A stretch of DNA of 64,000 nt from Crocodylus rhombifer (taxonomy: Eukaryota > Chordata > Crocodylia > Crocodylidae): assembly GCA_038503035.1 (NCBI GenBank), contig JAVSML010024608.1, forward strand, positions 1 through 64,000, in the 5' to 3' direction. The notes under the pieces were generated by a model. That model was not told the DNA's origin, ran no database searches, and saw only the letters and a list, made by a program, of their open reading frames with translations. Made by a program: the position numbers and the translations under genes. Positions 24,540 through 36,470 of the stretch are shown here, in pieces (position 1 is the stretch's first letter; every line of letters starts with the position of its first letter).

Positions 24540-25230
24540 TCTGTGCGGGCCCATATAAACATCCAGTTGACTCTTGAAGGAGTCCACAGTAGGTACTTGC
24601 ACCACCACTGGCGGCAGTCTGTTTCAGGCCTTGGGGGCTCAGACAGTAAAGAAGTTCTTCCTTATGTCCAGCCTGAAATGGTCTTGGAGGAATTTGTGAC
24701 CATGTGACCTTGTCATCCCTTTGGGTGCTCTGGTGAACAGGCATTCCCCCAGATCCTGATGTACACCCCTGATAAACTTATAGGCAGCCACCAGGTCCCC
24801 CCTGAGCCTGCGCTCTTCCAGGCTGAAGAGTCCCATAGCTCTCACCCTGTCATCCTAAGGCCTATTTTCCTCCCCTCTGATCATGTGCATGGCTCTCCTC
24901 TGGACTCTCTCAAGCTTCTCCACATCCTTTTAAAATTGTGGAGCCCAGAATTGGATGCAGTACTCCAGCTGCAGCCTCACCAAGGCTGAGTACAGCGGGA
25001 GAATGACATCCTGGGATTTGCTAGAGAATCATCTGTGGATGAAAGCCAGAGTTTTGCTCGCTTTGCTGGCTGCGACATCACATTGGTGGCTCATATTCAT
25101 CTGTGGTCAATCATGACCCCTAAGAATATCCTTCCTCAGCAGGGTGCAGTTTTCAGTCATACCCAGGACCAGGAGCCTCCTGTCATCCTCATAGCTCCTG
25201 CCCTTACCTCCAGGGATGTTCTGAACAGCA
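24540..25230 (-). mobile_element. CR1 LINE fragment, C-terminal end of ORF2
   Basis: On the minus strand this encodes the carboxy end of the CR1 protein (around 24845 down to 24639: LFSLEERRLRGDLVAAYKFI and RLDIRKNFF). Upstream is the nucleotide block for the tract after the reverse transcriptase (GGAGTACTGCATCCAATTCT). Frames are broken in several places. The 3' untranslated tail is missing. Confidence 0.85.
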
Positions 25231-25399
25231 ACTCAGCCAGCTTTTGTTCTTTCAGTTGCCAACAGCATTCTGCTGCTGCAACCCTGCAGACCTAGATCTA
25301 AAATGGCCGCTTCATCAGGCCTGGCCTGCACCTGCTGGCTTCCTGCTCCTAGCCTTGAAGTGGCAGGCACCCAAAAGTGCCCTGCCACACACTCTCTCA

Positions 25400-25730
25400 A
25401 GTGTTGCTATCCTAACCATTAGGCTGAAGACTCATGCTTCTCCTTATTGGCACAGAAAATTCTTTTGTGAAATGTAACAGCTTCCAAAGGAGGAGCACAG
25501 AGGGGCTCCATCCTGGAGTAGTGTCTAGACTGATGAATGGAGCCCTGTTACCTCTCTGGAGAGATTTGGATTTAAATCTCTGTCAAGCAGAAGATGGAGC
25601 TAAATCTGCATTTCCAATGTCTGGGATGAATGCTCTAACCACTGAACAGTTCTATAAAAGGTGGGCACCACTGATGGCACCTCAGCCTAGTATTTGAGGG
25701 ACTACTGTTCAGTGTTTGATGGCAAGAGTT
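25400..25730 (-). repeat. Possible tRNA-derived SINE remnants
   Basis: GATGAATGCTCTAACCACTG and, earlier, TGCTATCCTAACCATTAGGC resemble the reverse of tRNA-like SINE heads. Both are short and decayed. Confidence 0.3.
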
Positions 25731-27964
25731 TAGTTGCTTCCTTTTTAGGAGTGAGTTCTTGGCGTGAATCCATAGTAAGTGAAGTGCTGAAGCTCTGGAG
25801 GTGAGGGGAGAGATTTAAGATTCAGCCCCGTCTTCCACATTTCTGGTTGTTATATTTTTGCAGTGGGGAACTGCTTTAAACGGGCTTATCTCTGAGTGTG
25901 GGCTGCTTCCAGCCTGGCCTGTGCTGCCACTGGCAGTCAGTCACTGTTCCCCTCTGCAGTGCTGTTGGTGCTGAAATGTTGCCAAAGCCCCTTGGCTCCA
26001 CAGGTCTATGTGCTATGGGTTAGTCATCTTCTGCTAGACAGCTTTCTTAGTGTTTTTGATTCTGTAGATTTCACCATAAGGAGAATAACTGTATGCATTT
26101 TTTTTTAAAGTTTGTAAATCTTTTAATAAATCAAAGCTTATATGGGTGCAATACCTTTCTTTGAAATGGCTGAAACAATTAAAGTCAAGCAGAAGAAGAA
26201 TTTGGCATGGATTAAGTTAAAATTAATTCTGAGTTGGGTGTTCTGCTGACATAATTAGGACCACATTAATGTGGTGGTTTCTTCAAAGGAGCCTTAATGG
26301 AATTGTATAAGTATTATTTGAAAGTTTTGTTGTGACTGGTCATTGTTTCAAATTTGTAAATTATGATTCATTAATTCATATCTGCAGATGATTCAGTATT
26401 CATGGCTGGTATATTTTTTTCATCTTTTGATTTTAATCAAATAATTGTTGGAAAAAATAAAACAATATGGGTCATTTAGATCACTTTTTAAATGTGATAT
26501 AGGACAAACATTTGTAAGGCACTTTATTATATGTATTAAGGGATCACTTTTCTGCCATTGGAAATGCAGCCATTTGTGGGTTGCAATATAACTGGTTTAA
26601 TAGTGCTACACAAAAATGGGGACTAGAGAGTGAAAAGGGTGTTTCTGTTTGAAATTGCAGTAGTTTAAAAGATGAAACAAAGAGTGAGACTTGTAATATC
26701 TCATTTTAAAACATCCAACAAATTTGTACCTCTGAAGAGCAAAACAGAGAAAAGCATCAGTCAGCCTTTTAAATTTAGTTTGTGTATTTGAGCATCTGAT
26801 CAGTGTTCTGCCTTTAACAATACATGATTATTCACAGCTTTTCATATGCCCAGAGAAAATTCCTGTAAGTACAGGGGCAGTGGCCACCAATAATATCCTG
26901 CATCATGAATTCAGATTTGTGCAGAGTGGATAAATGAACAAATGGGTATAATCAGCTTTACCTGGTAGTTGTGTTTACTGGGAAAATCTCTCTCTTTTTT
27001 TTTTTTTAACATCATAGTCTTTGTTCATGTTCAGGGAAAAGTAGAGTTTAATGTTCTATTAATTAGAGTTTACCTAGTGTAGAGCTGTTACACTTCGTAG
27101 ATATATCTTGAATAAGCTGTAGCCAAGTCAACGTTTTTTGATTTGGACTGGTTGTCTTGAAGAGCATGCTAAAACATACAATATCTGAAAACTTGTTCAC
27201 CTGGAGGCTAAGGTTTTCTAAAATCATGCAGCTCGTGGGGGAGCATGGAGGTGAGTACTATGAACTGAGGCCTGTTGGGGGGGGCTACTATTATCAGTGT
27301 TCCTCTGACTTCACATTTCTTGGGCTCTGTGAAAAGGAGGAGAAAAGCAGTCAGAGAGAAAGCTGATGTAGCCATGTATCTTTTGGTCTTCACATATAGG
27401 TTTCTGAACATGGTGTAGAAATTTTGGCAATTTGTGCTTCCCTGCCTTTTTAAAAGCTTCCTTGGGAGGTCTTCCAGATTCAACTAGTTCAAATGATTGT
27501 CCCTTTTCAGGAAGCGCTTGCTAATAATATACAGCCAGTTGGATTTTAAATTGAGAGTTCATAGTCATGCAAGTTCCTCTTAAGGCTGGGATTTTCCGCC
27601 CCCCGCATTGTAAAAGACTGCTCATGTTGCTCTGGTTCTGCTCCTGGTGGGCTTCCCCGTGTTTTCTGCTCATAGATGAGACCATTATCCTTTTCTCACT
27701 CATTTAGACTTGGGGAAGTTGATACATCTCCTATTCTTGTCTGAGTCATGTCTCTTGGGAGTTGTTGTTCTGTTAGACCCTGTTTCCTGGTCATCAGCTT
27801 CTTGAGAGTATTAGAGAATTCAGCTTTATCTATGAGCTGCTATTTCTACTTTGTTTAACTTTTCATCATAAAAGCTCTTTTTTGGAGTTATGCAGAGTTG
27901 CAAGTCATGAAGTTCATCTTATGAAGGTGCTACCAGTTTAAAAGGCTTATAAAAATGCAAGTAC
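25731..27964. other. Intronic sequence, nothing recognised
   Basis: AT-rich with a T-run at 26997-27007. No supported gene or element. Confidence 0.45.
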
Positions 27965-28067
27965 TTACCTTGCTGGGATCCTATGACCCCGGCTGACTTC
28001 CTGCCCTTTGGGTGGGGGGCTGGACTCGATCTTCCAAGGTCCCTTCCAGCCGTAATGTCTGTGAAAT
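27965..28067 (+). mobile_element. CR1 3' tail
   Basis: CTTGCTGGGATCCTATGACC, GGGCTGGACTCGATC and CAAGGTCCCTTCCAGCC are the last 100 or so bases of a CR1. It is in the opposite orientation to the CR1 that follows. Confidence 0.75.
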
Positions 28068-28817
28068 CTTGTTGAAACCCTTCTGAATTGCGCTCACATC
28101 CTCCTGCTGTTCACAATTCTTCCCAACTTCATGTCGTCTGCAAACCTGCTCAGGAAGCTTTCTGTGCCAGCATTTGAATCATTAATAAACACGTGGAACA
28201 GCACCGGGCTATCGACCAATTCCTGTGGGATGCCACTCAAAATCTCCTGCCCTGCTGACATGGATCCGTTAATAATTACCCTTTCCTTGCAACTATTGAG
28301 CTGGTTATATATCCACCTTGTAGTAGTTTTATCCAGTCCACATTTCTCCAATTCATTTATGTGAAGGTTGTGTGGGACCCTGTCAGAAGTTGTGCAAATT
28401 GCTTTCCTTAGGATATGCTCCAGTAACTTGCCAGGTTTTGAGGTCTAGCCATTCTGTAGTTCCCTGGGTCCTCCTCCCTGCCTTATTTTTTTTTTTAAAG
28501 AGGGGCACTTTGTTGGCCCTTTGGCCAGGTACCAGAGAACTGGAAATCTCACAAGACTTCATGAAGATCTTTGCCAGCAGCTCTGAGATCTCCTCCTCCA
28601 CTTTCTTCAGGACCTTGAAATGAAGTTCATCCGGCTCTGCTGATTTGATTTCATTCACACCCAACAAAAGTTCTCTGACTGTCTCTCTTAACATTATCTC
28701 CTCTTTTAGCTTGTCCCCTTCCTTATCCAGATAATCCCTATAAGGTGTCTGGCAGTTTAAATTTTTTATGAAGACCAAGGCAAAGTAGCTGTTTAGTAGT
28801 TCTGCCTTCTTTGTATA

Positions 28818-29380
28818 CAGGCAGTCCTTGACTTATGTTTCGAGTTACAATGTTTTGCACTTACAACACCCTGTTTCAACTTTTACAATGCCAGTTTTAA
28901 TTTACAATGCTTGATCTGATGCAGTGCCGTGCCAGCAAACAAGTTCGCTGCATCGGCCATTTCCCTTGAGAACATCTGTCCAAACTTCCTTGGACACTTT
29001 CTTTAAGAAAGCAGCCAAGACTCCAGAAAATCCTGCAGCCAAGACTCCTGAGAAGACTCCATCCAAGAAACCTTCAAAAAGTCTAGCCAAGAGCCCTTCA
29101 AAAAGTCCAGCAAAGTCACCTCAAAGAAGTCCTTCCAAATCAATATGATTATTATTTACAATATAAATATATTAATGCAGCTATATTACTCATCTATAAT
29201 TGATCGAGTACAAAATTCTGGGGTATTTTTGGTGAAAATAGGGTATCAGGCCTTGGTTCAGGAACCAGTCCCCCATTTATAACATTGTTTCCTATGAGAA
29301 AATTGGTTCTGAGTTGCAATATTTCAACTTGGGATGCAGCTTTCAGGAAGCAATTGTGTCGTAAGTCAGAGGACTGCCTG
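28818..29380 (+). mobile_element. pogo/Tigger-like DNA transposon remnant nested in CR1
   Basis: The left end is CAGGCAGTCCTTGACTTATG and the inverted right end is CAGGCAGTCCTCTGACTTAC. TA lies immediately outside each end (28816-28817 and 29381-29382). The ends and TA target fit pogo/Tigger elements. At 563 bases it is far shorter than an autonomous copy. CR1 sequence resumes on both sides, so it inserted into the CR1. It keeps a reading frame for a transposase-like tail. Confidence 0.88.
28924..29148 (+). pseudogene. C-terminal tail of a pogo/Tigger-type transposase, with PIP box
   Basis: The frame is open from a stop at 28912-28914 to the TGA at 29146-29148. I recognise no start codon, so this is the end of a longer lost coding region. 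It encodes QTSLDTFF (28981-29004), an exact match to the PCNA-interacting PIP-box pattern Q-x-x-hydrophobic-x-x-aromatic-aromatic. After it come two lysines and a basic tail of repeated K-S/T-P units (AKTPEKTP, KSPSKSPAKSP). Drosophila pogo transposase is known to bind PCNA through such a motif. The DNA-binding and DDE catalytic domains are absent, so no enzyme activity is expected. The assignment rests on the surrounding ends plus the motif. Confidence 0.6.
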
Positions 29381-29700
29381 TATTTAGTTATCTTAACAGA
29401 GGACTCAGTTTCCTTGGTCCTTCTTTTCTGGCCAACACAGTTATAGAACCTCTTCTTGTCATCCTTAACTTCCTTTGCCAGGTGCAGCTTGTTCTTTATC
29501 TTTGTCTTCCTGAGTCTGTCCTTGTAGGTTCTTGTTGTTTCTTGGTATGCTTCCTTGGTGACCTGCCCATTCTTCCATTGCCTGTATGCTTTTCTTTTGC
29601 ATTTGAGGCATTTTAAAGCTCCCTTGTGGAGCCACACTGGTTTCTTGTTGTTTTTCTTGTGCTCCAACTATGTCCAGACAGATTCTTGTTGGTCTTCCAA

Positions 29701-32700
29701 TACTGTGGGTCTTCTCTGTAGGGTAATTCTAATTGTATGTCAGAGAGCCTCTTTATACTACAGTACTTGATTCCCCCCCCAGATGAAGTCTAGTTTTCAT
29801 GGGGATGTACCTACTTGTTTCCATTTGTTTTGCCCCTTTCTGTTCTCTGGACTTGTATGAGGATCTGACAGTGTTTTGTGCTGTTCAGAGTGCAGAAGAC
29901 AGGGTGGTGAAGCGTTTAGTCACAGCAAAGGGAACAGCCCTCATCAGGTCCTTATTGTTGGATCAAGATGGCCATCCCAGAAGTGTGGGGCAAATAAAGA
30001 AGGTACCAAAAGCACTTCTTTAAAATGTGGTAGGGAATTGGTACACCAGTAGAATCATCCCCTTGCATTTGGACCCATTTCCCTACAGGTATTTGTCCAA
30101 AGTCTCCCAAGTCCGGTGTCCCCCGCCCCCCCAAGTTCCTCTTTTCAGTACATCCTTGCTTGGTTGCTGCTTTGAGAAGACACTTTTGGTCCTGCTGCTC
30201 TTCCCACAGAGCTAAGAATCTGTGTTTTATTGAGGCCCAACCTCCTTCTACTCCCAATATGCTATATACTAAAAAACAGAAATAAGCAGGGCTTCCCTCT
30301 TCCACTCCCAGCAAGAAACAAGCTGCATCACTTTCTAGAGCTCTTATGGTTGGCTCACACTTTCTAAAGCCTGCTTCCTGGGAAATTGGGTTTCTTGCCA
30401 AGTTTGTGATGTTTGTTTTTCCTTCCCTCTCTCCTGACAGTTCATTCTGTTATACCTCTGCTTAATCTCCTGGGAAGAAAAGAATCCATACTTCTGGTTG
30501 CAAGGGGAATGCAAGCCATTCAGCAGCTGCTTTCCCTGTTAATTTTCCTGAATAGAAAAGCCCTTAGAGGCTGGCTTTTTTAGTAGAAGGAGTCTGCTTA
30601 TGTAGAAGAGTTGTGCCAGGCAGTGACTTGGCAACTAATTCATAGTTTCCTAGATATTTTAGAACCTGTCAAACTTCAGCTCATGGCTCTTCAGGTGGAG
30701 CGTTCAAGGCTCTTGAGTCTCTTTATCTAAGATGTGGCCTCGCTGCACCCCACCAATCCTGTATTAGTTCATCTAGAGATTAGGTCTTTTTTAGGTGAGC
30801 TTAGCTTCTAAAATGTTGGGTTTATTTTAATTGTACCGTAGTTCGTTTGGTAAAGGAGGCACCATTCTGAGAACGTTGCTTGTGTGCTTGTATTGTAATA
30901 CAACCATGCCCATATAAACCCATCATGAGGACCAGCAGGTAAACTGGCTTGTAAATTAGTGTTTTATTCTAAAAATGCTTTAATTGGAACTGAGAGAGAA
31001 GGATGTCATTAACGGGGTCTCTGTTTTAGGAGTTAAAGTACCAACCAGTTAGGTAGTGGTGTTATGTTGCCCAGCAGAATAAGATGCAGTGATCTGGCAT
31101 CTATAATAATGGTGATCTTTGCAAAAAAACAAAAGGCAAATTACAAAGGTACAACCAGAGTTTTTCTTTCTTTTTTAAATTTAGATCAGGGCATTGATTG
31201 CATCAAAAGAAAACTGCTCCTTCCTCCCCCTGTGATAAAATGACTTGTCGTATTGAATAGGATTGATTTATCTTATAGACATTTCTGTCTAATAAAACAA
31301 AACAAAAGTAGTACTGATTTTTGGGTTAGATGTTTAAAAATAACAAATGAATTCTGGGTATCTTAGCATTCAGCTTTTTAATATGCTTTTAAAAGGTGCC
31401 TGGTATTCAGAGTGAGATTCCATGCTTCCTGAAAAATGGGTCGCTTCAAGCTACCTTGGGATGGGTGCTTCAAAAATAAAGGCAGCCAAAAATTGCTAGT
31501 TATTTTTGAAAATCTTGGCTTGTAAGGTTGTTTTTTGTGTTTGTCATATTAATGTAGATAATATTCATGAATGTGCAGTTAGACTGAAAGTTTAGTTTCC
31601 GGCCATAAAAATGAGTGAAACTGTTCCAGGAATAGTGCATGTGTTAGACAAACCTTGGCATGAGAACTTAACAAGGCTATGATGCCTTCTCTGCTTGCTT
31701 TGTTGATGGGAAAATAGCCTTAGGAACTGAAATAATGGCTGCTTGGAGGTTAGTAGTACATTGAAACAGAATTGGTCTGATACCTTTAACTTTTAAGAAC
31801 ATTAATTGCAGTTTTCACTTCCAAATCTTGAGGAACAAACTCTGAGACGCTTCTGAATTGGCATTTGTATAATTACTGTGAATATTAAATACGCTAAAAA
31901 AAATCGTCTGTGGGTTAATTATTTTATTGTTATTGACTTGAAATATTTAGTCATTATGTTAATATGTATTTGTTTATATTTTGCCACCCTCCCCCCCCCC
32001 CAAAAAAAAAAGAAAAAAAATTTCTAACCCTGGTATGAAATTCAGTCTTTCAGGTGAGCACTCAAAATATAGTATTTCAAGAAAGGGGAAAAATATAATT
32101 TTAAGAGAATAGTTTTTATTGTATTTTTTTTAACTTAAAGTACAAATGGCTAGGCTATTTTCTAGTGAAATCTTTTACTGCTTTTGGTCTTAGTCATCTT
32201 GTGATCTCACCCAGACTCTAGTGAAGAAGGGGAAAATTGGAGTGCAAGAATAAGATCACACACTTTCATTTTCTAATTGAGAAGAGCATATACTTCAAGT
32301 GCTGTTTTTCTGACTCGTGAGATTGGGTTTGGAAGCGGTGGCAGAGAAGTGCTGCAGAATATCAAAGTAGCTGGAGTCCTTTGGTTGCTTGCCCCTTAAA
32401 TGAGGTCTACAATGGTCATTGGAACACTGCAAGTTGTTACAATTCCTATACTACTTCAAAATTGCGCTGTTAATTATTTTAAAACTTCCTTGTGTATATG
32501 AATAGGTTTAATTTATCTTTAAAAAAGTATTAATAGTCATTATTCCTTCTGGAAGTTGAAAAATTATTAGAAAATCTGCAATGTTTGTTTTTCAGTTAGT
32601 TCTAGATATCTTCTGCCAGTCGTCACAAACTCAGGCAATCACTTGTCATCCCCATATGGAATATTAGAATATCAAGTTTTCAAATAATTATGCGACTTGC

Positions 32701-34117
32701 CAGCATGAAAGAAGATTATATGCTGGTGTGCTTCTTTTCAGACTTGGTCTCTTAATTTTCTTTTTTTATTTCCCAGTACTAAGCTGTGCTGTGGGTGAAA
32801 AACGATAACTAAAATTTATTAGTACATAAGTTTCTAATTTTTAAGGCAACACACACAGCTTAATAATATGACCTTAGAAAACACTGAATAGATGTCATAA
32901 TGATATCTTTATATTTTGGCTTCTGTACTTAACAAGTAATCAGATTATATATAAATGTAATTACATTAATGTTTCCTTAATATCAGGCTTTTTTAAAATG
33001 GCATAATCAAGTATTTAGAAACTAAGAAGCCCAAGAAACAGTGATATCTGTGGAATCTTAATTTGGATTTGTGCAAGTAATGCAAATAGGTGGATAGTTA
33101 TCCATTCTTATTTCTTTTATTTTCAGTTAGTTTGTAGTTCTTTGCCTCATTTCCTAAATACCATTTTTTGTCCATAAAGGCTTTTCTGATGCTTGTTACC
33201 ATACTATTTGAATAGTATAGATGCTAAATGCATTTCTTGTCAATGATTTGTGAAATAACATGGTGATATTACTTCAGTTCTTCATCTGTCTGTAAAACTG
33301 CAGTTTCAAACCAAATTGCCAATTTATATGTCCAGTTAGATAGAGATTACTAGATCTTGATTTTTTTTTCAGAGTACTTAGTATTTTTATAGCTATTATG
33401 TGCTCAAAGCACAACTTGCAATTTGTGAAGATTCAGTATTTCTTCAGGCCCCCATGCTTCAAGTGGGAACCCAGAAGAAAGGAACAGACAATTAGTGACT
33501 ATCTCTTGAAAAGTTTTTAAAGGACCTAGCATCTCACAGGAGAGAGTCTGGGTAGATTCCAGCTCCACTGCAATGACATTCAGTTGCCTTAGCCACATCA
33601 CCCAGTTCTTCTCCAGTAGGCTTCCTCTTTTTCAGTATGTTTTTTTCCGGCTTCTGCAGCAAGGCACCAGTTCTACAGACAGTAGTTTCATTCTCTCTAA
33701 TTATGCTTCATTCCCCAAGCACCATCCATCTGGTGTACATGAAAGAAGTGGAATTTGATGGAGGAAAGTAATATGTGAACCTGTCATTAAATGTTGTGAA
33801 TATAACATATAGAAACAAAGGGGCTGAAGTAGGATGGCATAAGGACCCTTGAATCGGGTATTTCCTAGTGTTTGAGTGCTTGCCTTCTGCAATCTTAATA
33901 CAGTCTCTTAATACAGTTTGTGCTAATGTCATTTTTAAAGCTTTCTCAAAAGCCAAACTGAAAAAACAAAAATCTGTCATATGGAACCATTTAGACCACT
34001 ACATGGGTTATCAGCCTTTAGTTTCACAACCTTTAGATTCACAGATTTTTTTTTTTTTAACCACATAAGCTGAGTGACCTGTCAGCATTACTGGGCTGTT
34101 ATCTCAATGGAAAGTCA
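29701..34117. other. Intronic sequence, no gene seen
   Basis: About 4.4 kb, the longest quiet stretch before the exon. Mostly AT-rich, with a C-run followed by A-runs at about 31990-32020. No ORF with recognisable content. Confidence 0.45.
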
Positions 34118-34121
34118 TTAA

Positions 34122-34985
34122 GGCTAGGGACAGACATTATACACAGACCTGTTTAAGTTATCAGAAACTGGTTTAGACCTGTAACAGACCATATGTTCAT
34201 TGCACACAAACTGGTTTGAAAATGGCTGAAACTAGTCTGAGATGAACCTGGTTGAATGTAGTATCAGACTTACCTGATTTGGGTCAAACTGGTTTATGCA
34301 GTGTCTGTCCCAGACCTCTTCCTGGTTTAAGTTAAACCAGACTCCCTCAGCATCCCGATATGCTGTCTGGGCTGGGCGGGGTGGGCTCTGCTCCACAGCA
34401 GAGCTGGCCCCTCCCTTCTGCTCCCTGGCTGGAGCTGTGGCAGAGACTGCAGGTGTCTGCCTGGTTTCCCTTTACTCCCCACCTCGCCTCACCACTTTTT
34501 GCTAAGCAGGGATTTCCTGGTCCCCTCTGCCTTCCACAGACACCTCTCAGCATTAGTTAGCAGACCACATGCTGGCTATGGTCCATGCTATAGCAGATGG
34601 GACAAAGGCAGAATCAACATGTAGCTGGTAATGTTCCTCAGTTCTATAAATGAGCTGATGAGCATTGAGTTAAGGTGGATAAACATTGAGTTATTAATTC
34701 CCTGCTGGGCTGGTCAGGAGTGGGGTAACCCCTCCCTAATCGGTGTCCTGCTGGGACCTGGCTATGCCCCCCCTCCCCAGCTCAGCTCTGTGGAAGGGAA
34801 AGGAAGGGAGGGCTGCTTTAGCTTCCCCCAGCTTCTAGCGTGAGCCAGTGCCAGCATATGCTTGCATTTTTCAGTCCAGAGGTGATGTCTGTGCAGTTAC
34901 AAATGGATCCAGTCTAGGAAGGTTAGATTAACCTGCAAAGATTGAATCAGTTCAGGCTCAAGCTTTTTGAATGTTTGTCCCTAGC
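34122..34985. mobile_element. Non-autonomous TIR element of the 3778-5048 family (copy 2)
   Basis: The ends are GGCTAGGGACAGACATTA and, inverted, GCTAGGGACAAACATTCA. TTAA lies on each side (34118-34121 and 34986-34989), which would fit a piggyBac-type target. Copy 1 does not show TTAA, so the superfamily stays open. The GC-rich centre differs from copy 1. There is no transposase. Confidence 0.68.
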
Positions 34986-35022
34986 TTAAAAGAAAAGGGC
35001 ATACATGGAATACTAATGGGAT

Positions 35023-36187
35023 TTATAGTTATTCTGGACTTTCGGAAGGCCTTCGACACTGTCTCTCACCCCGGTCTCATTAAGAAACTGGGGGACTGTG
35101 GTGTCGACACCTACACAGTCAAATGGATTGCCAGCTGGCTGGAGGGCCACACCCAGAGAGTGGTAGTGGATGGGTCATTTTTGACCTGGAGGGATGTGGG
35201 CAGTGGGGTCCAGCAGGGCTCAGTCCTCAGGCCTGCACTGTTCAATATCTTCATCAGTGACTTGAACGAGGGGGTAAAAAGCAACCTGTTCAAATTGGCT
35301 GACGGCATTAAGATGTAGGGGGATGTGGGCATGTTAGGAGGAAGGAATATGCTACAATCGGACCTAGATGGGTTACAGGGGCGGGCGGACGAGAATAGGA
35401 TGGGATTCAACACTGACACGTGCAAGGTGATGCACCTCAGGAGGAACAACTGGCACTATACCTATAGGTTGGGGAACTCCCCTCTTGTCAGCATGGAGGC
35501 GGAAAAGGATTTTGGGAGTCATAATTGCTTCCAAGATGAACGTGGACCGGCAGTGTGGAGAGGCAGTAAGGAAGGCCCACCGCACCTTGTCATGCATCTG
35601 CAGATGCATCTCGAGCAGGTCCAAGGAGGTGATCCTCCCCCTCTATGTGGCACTGGTCAGGCCGCAGCTGGAGTACTGCGTCCAGTTCTGGGCGCCGCAC
35701 TTTAGGAGGGATGTTGACAACATGGAGAGGGTCCAGAGGAGGGCCACTCGCATGATCAGGGGGCAGCAGGGCAGGCCCTATAGGGAAAAGCTATGGGACC
35801 TGAACCTGTTCAGCCTCCACAAGAGAAAGCTGCAGGGAGATGTAGTGGCCTGTTACAAACTAGTTAGGAGGGGACCAGCAGGCATTGGGGGAGCCCCTGT
35901 TCCCCTGAGCACTGCCAGGAATGACTAGGAATAACAGTCACAAGCTGGCAGATGGGGAGATTCAGGCTAGACATCAGGAGGCGCAACTTCACGGTCAGCA
36001 TGGCTAGGGTCTGGAACCAACTTCCAAGCGAAGTGGTGCTGGCTCCTACCCTGGGGGTCTTTAAGACGAGGCTTGACAGTCACCTTGCTGGGGTTGTTTG
36101 ACCCCAGTACTCTTTCCTGCCATGGCAGGGGGTTGGACTTGATCATCTCCTCAGATCCCTTCCGACCCTACTAACTATGAACTATGA
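35023..36187 (+). mobile_element. CR1 LINE, 3' half of ORF2 and tail, catalytic residue lost
   Basis: The copy starts in reverse transcriptase motif A ([12 protein letters not shown], from about 35034) and runs through motif B (VQQGSVLRP) and a changed motif C, LADGIKM at 35297-35317, where the catalytic FADD is expected. A TAG follows at once. The frame then changes twice before the C-terminal pieces (35485-35928), which include LEYCVQFWAPHF and RRATRMIRG. The tail ends CTTCCGACCCTACTAACTAT then GAACTATGAAAG. It is clearly dead, yet close in nucleotide sequence to the 45298 copy. Confidence 0.9.
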
Positions 36188-36470
36188 AAGATAAGCCTCA
36201 GCTCCCTCCCACACTCAGCCTGGGAACAGCCCGGCACTGCCCTATCCCCAGCCCACCCTGCCCCATGCAGATCCAGGGGCACATGCCCTCCTAGGGTGCA
36301 CACAGCTGCGAGGAGCCACCTGCACATCCCAGATGAGCTGCGAGTCTGTCCTGCGCCTTCCCCAATCCCCGCAGCCCCACTCCCTCCCTTACTGCGGGGG
36401 TCTACAGGAACAGGGCTAGTGCTATAGCCCGGCAGCCAACCCTTCATGACCCAGTGGTTGGGAACCCCTG
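36188..36470 (-). mobile_element. hAT (Charlie-like) end fragment abutting the CR1 tail
   Basis: The minus strand begins CAGGGGTTCCCAACCACTGG, a typical hAT end, and continues into GC-rich sequence up to the CR1 tail at 36187. The other end is missing. Confidence 0.6.

Larger units (their letters stand above)
28068..29700 (-). mobile_element. CR1 LINE ORF2 remnant, interrupted by a pogo-like element
   Basis: Minus-strand protein pieces run in CR1 order: the linker before the reverse transcriptase (29667 down to about 29395, with RKAYRQWKNGQVTKEAY), a middle piece (28778-28383, with IKSAEPDELHFKVLKKV and VPLFKKK), and the catalytic region (28351-28094, with GIPQELVDSPVLFHVF and RFADDMKL). The segment carrying reverse transcriptase motif A, between the second and third pieces, is missing. 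Stops and frame changes make it inactive. Positions 28818-29380 belong to a later insertion. Confidence 0.85.

Noticed and set aside
23949..24558. 134-codon frame and neighbours in pyrimidine-rich DNA
   Set aside because: Stop codons are rare in this composition; there is no domain, splice context or start context.
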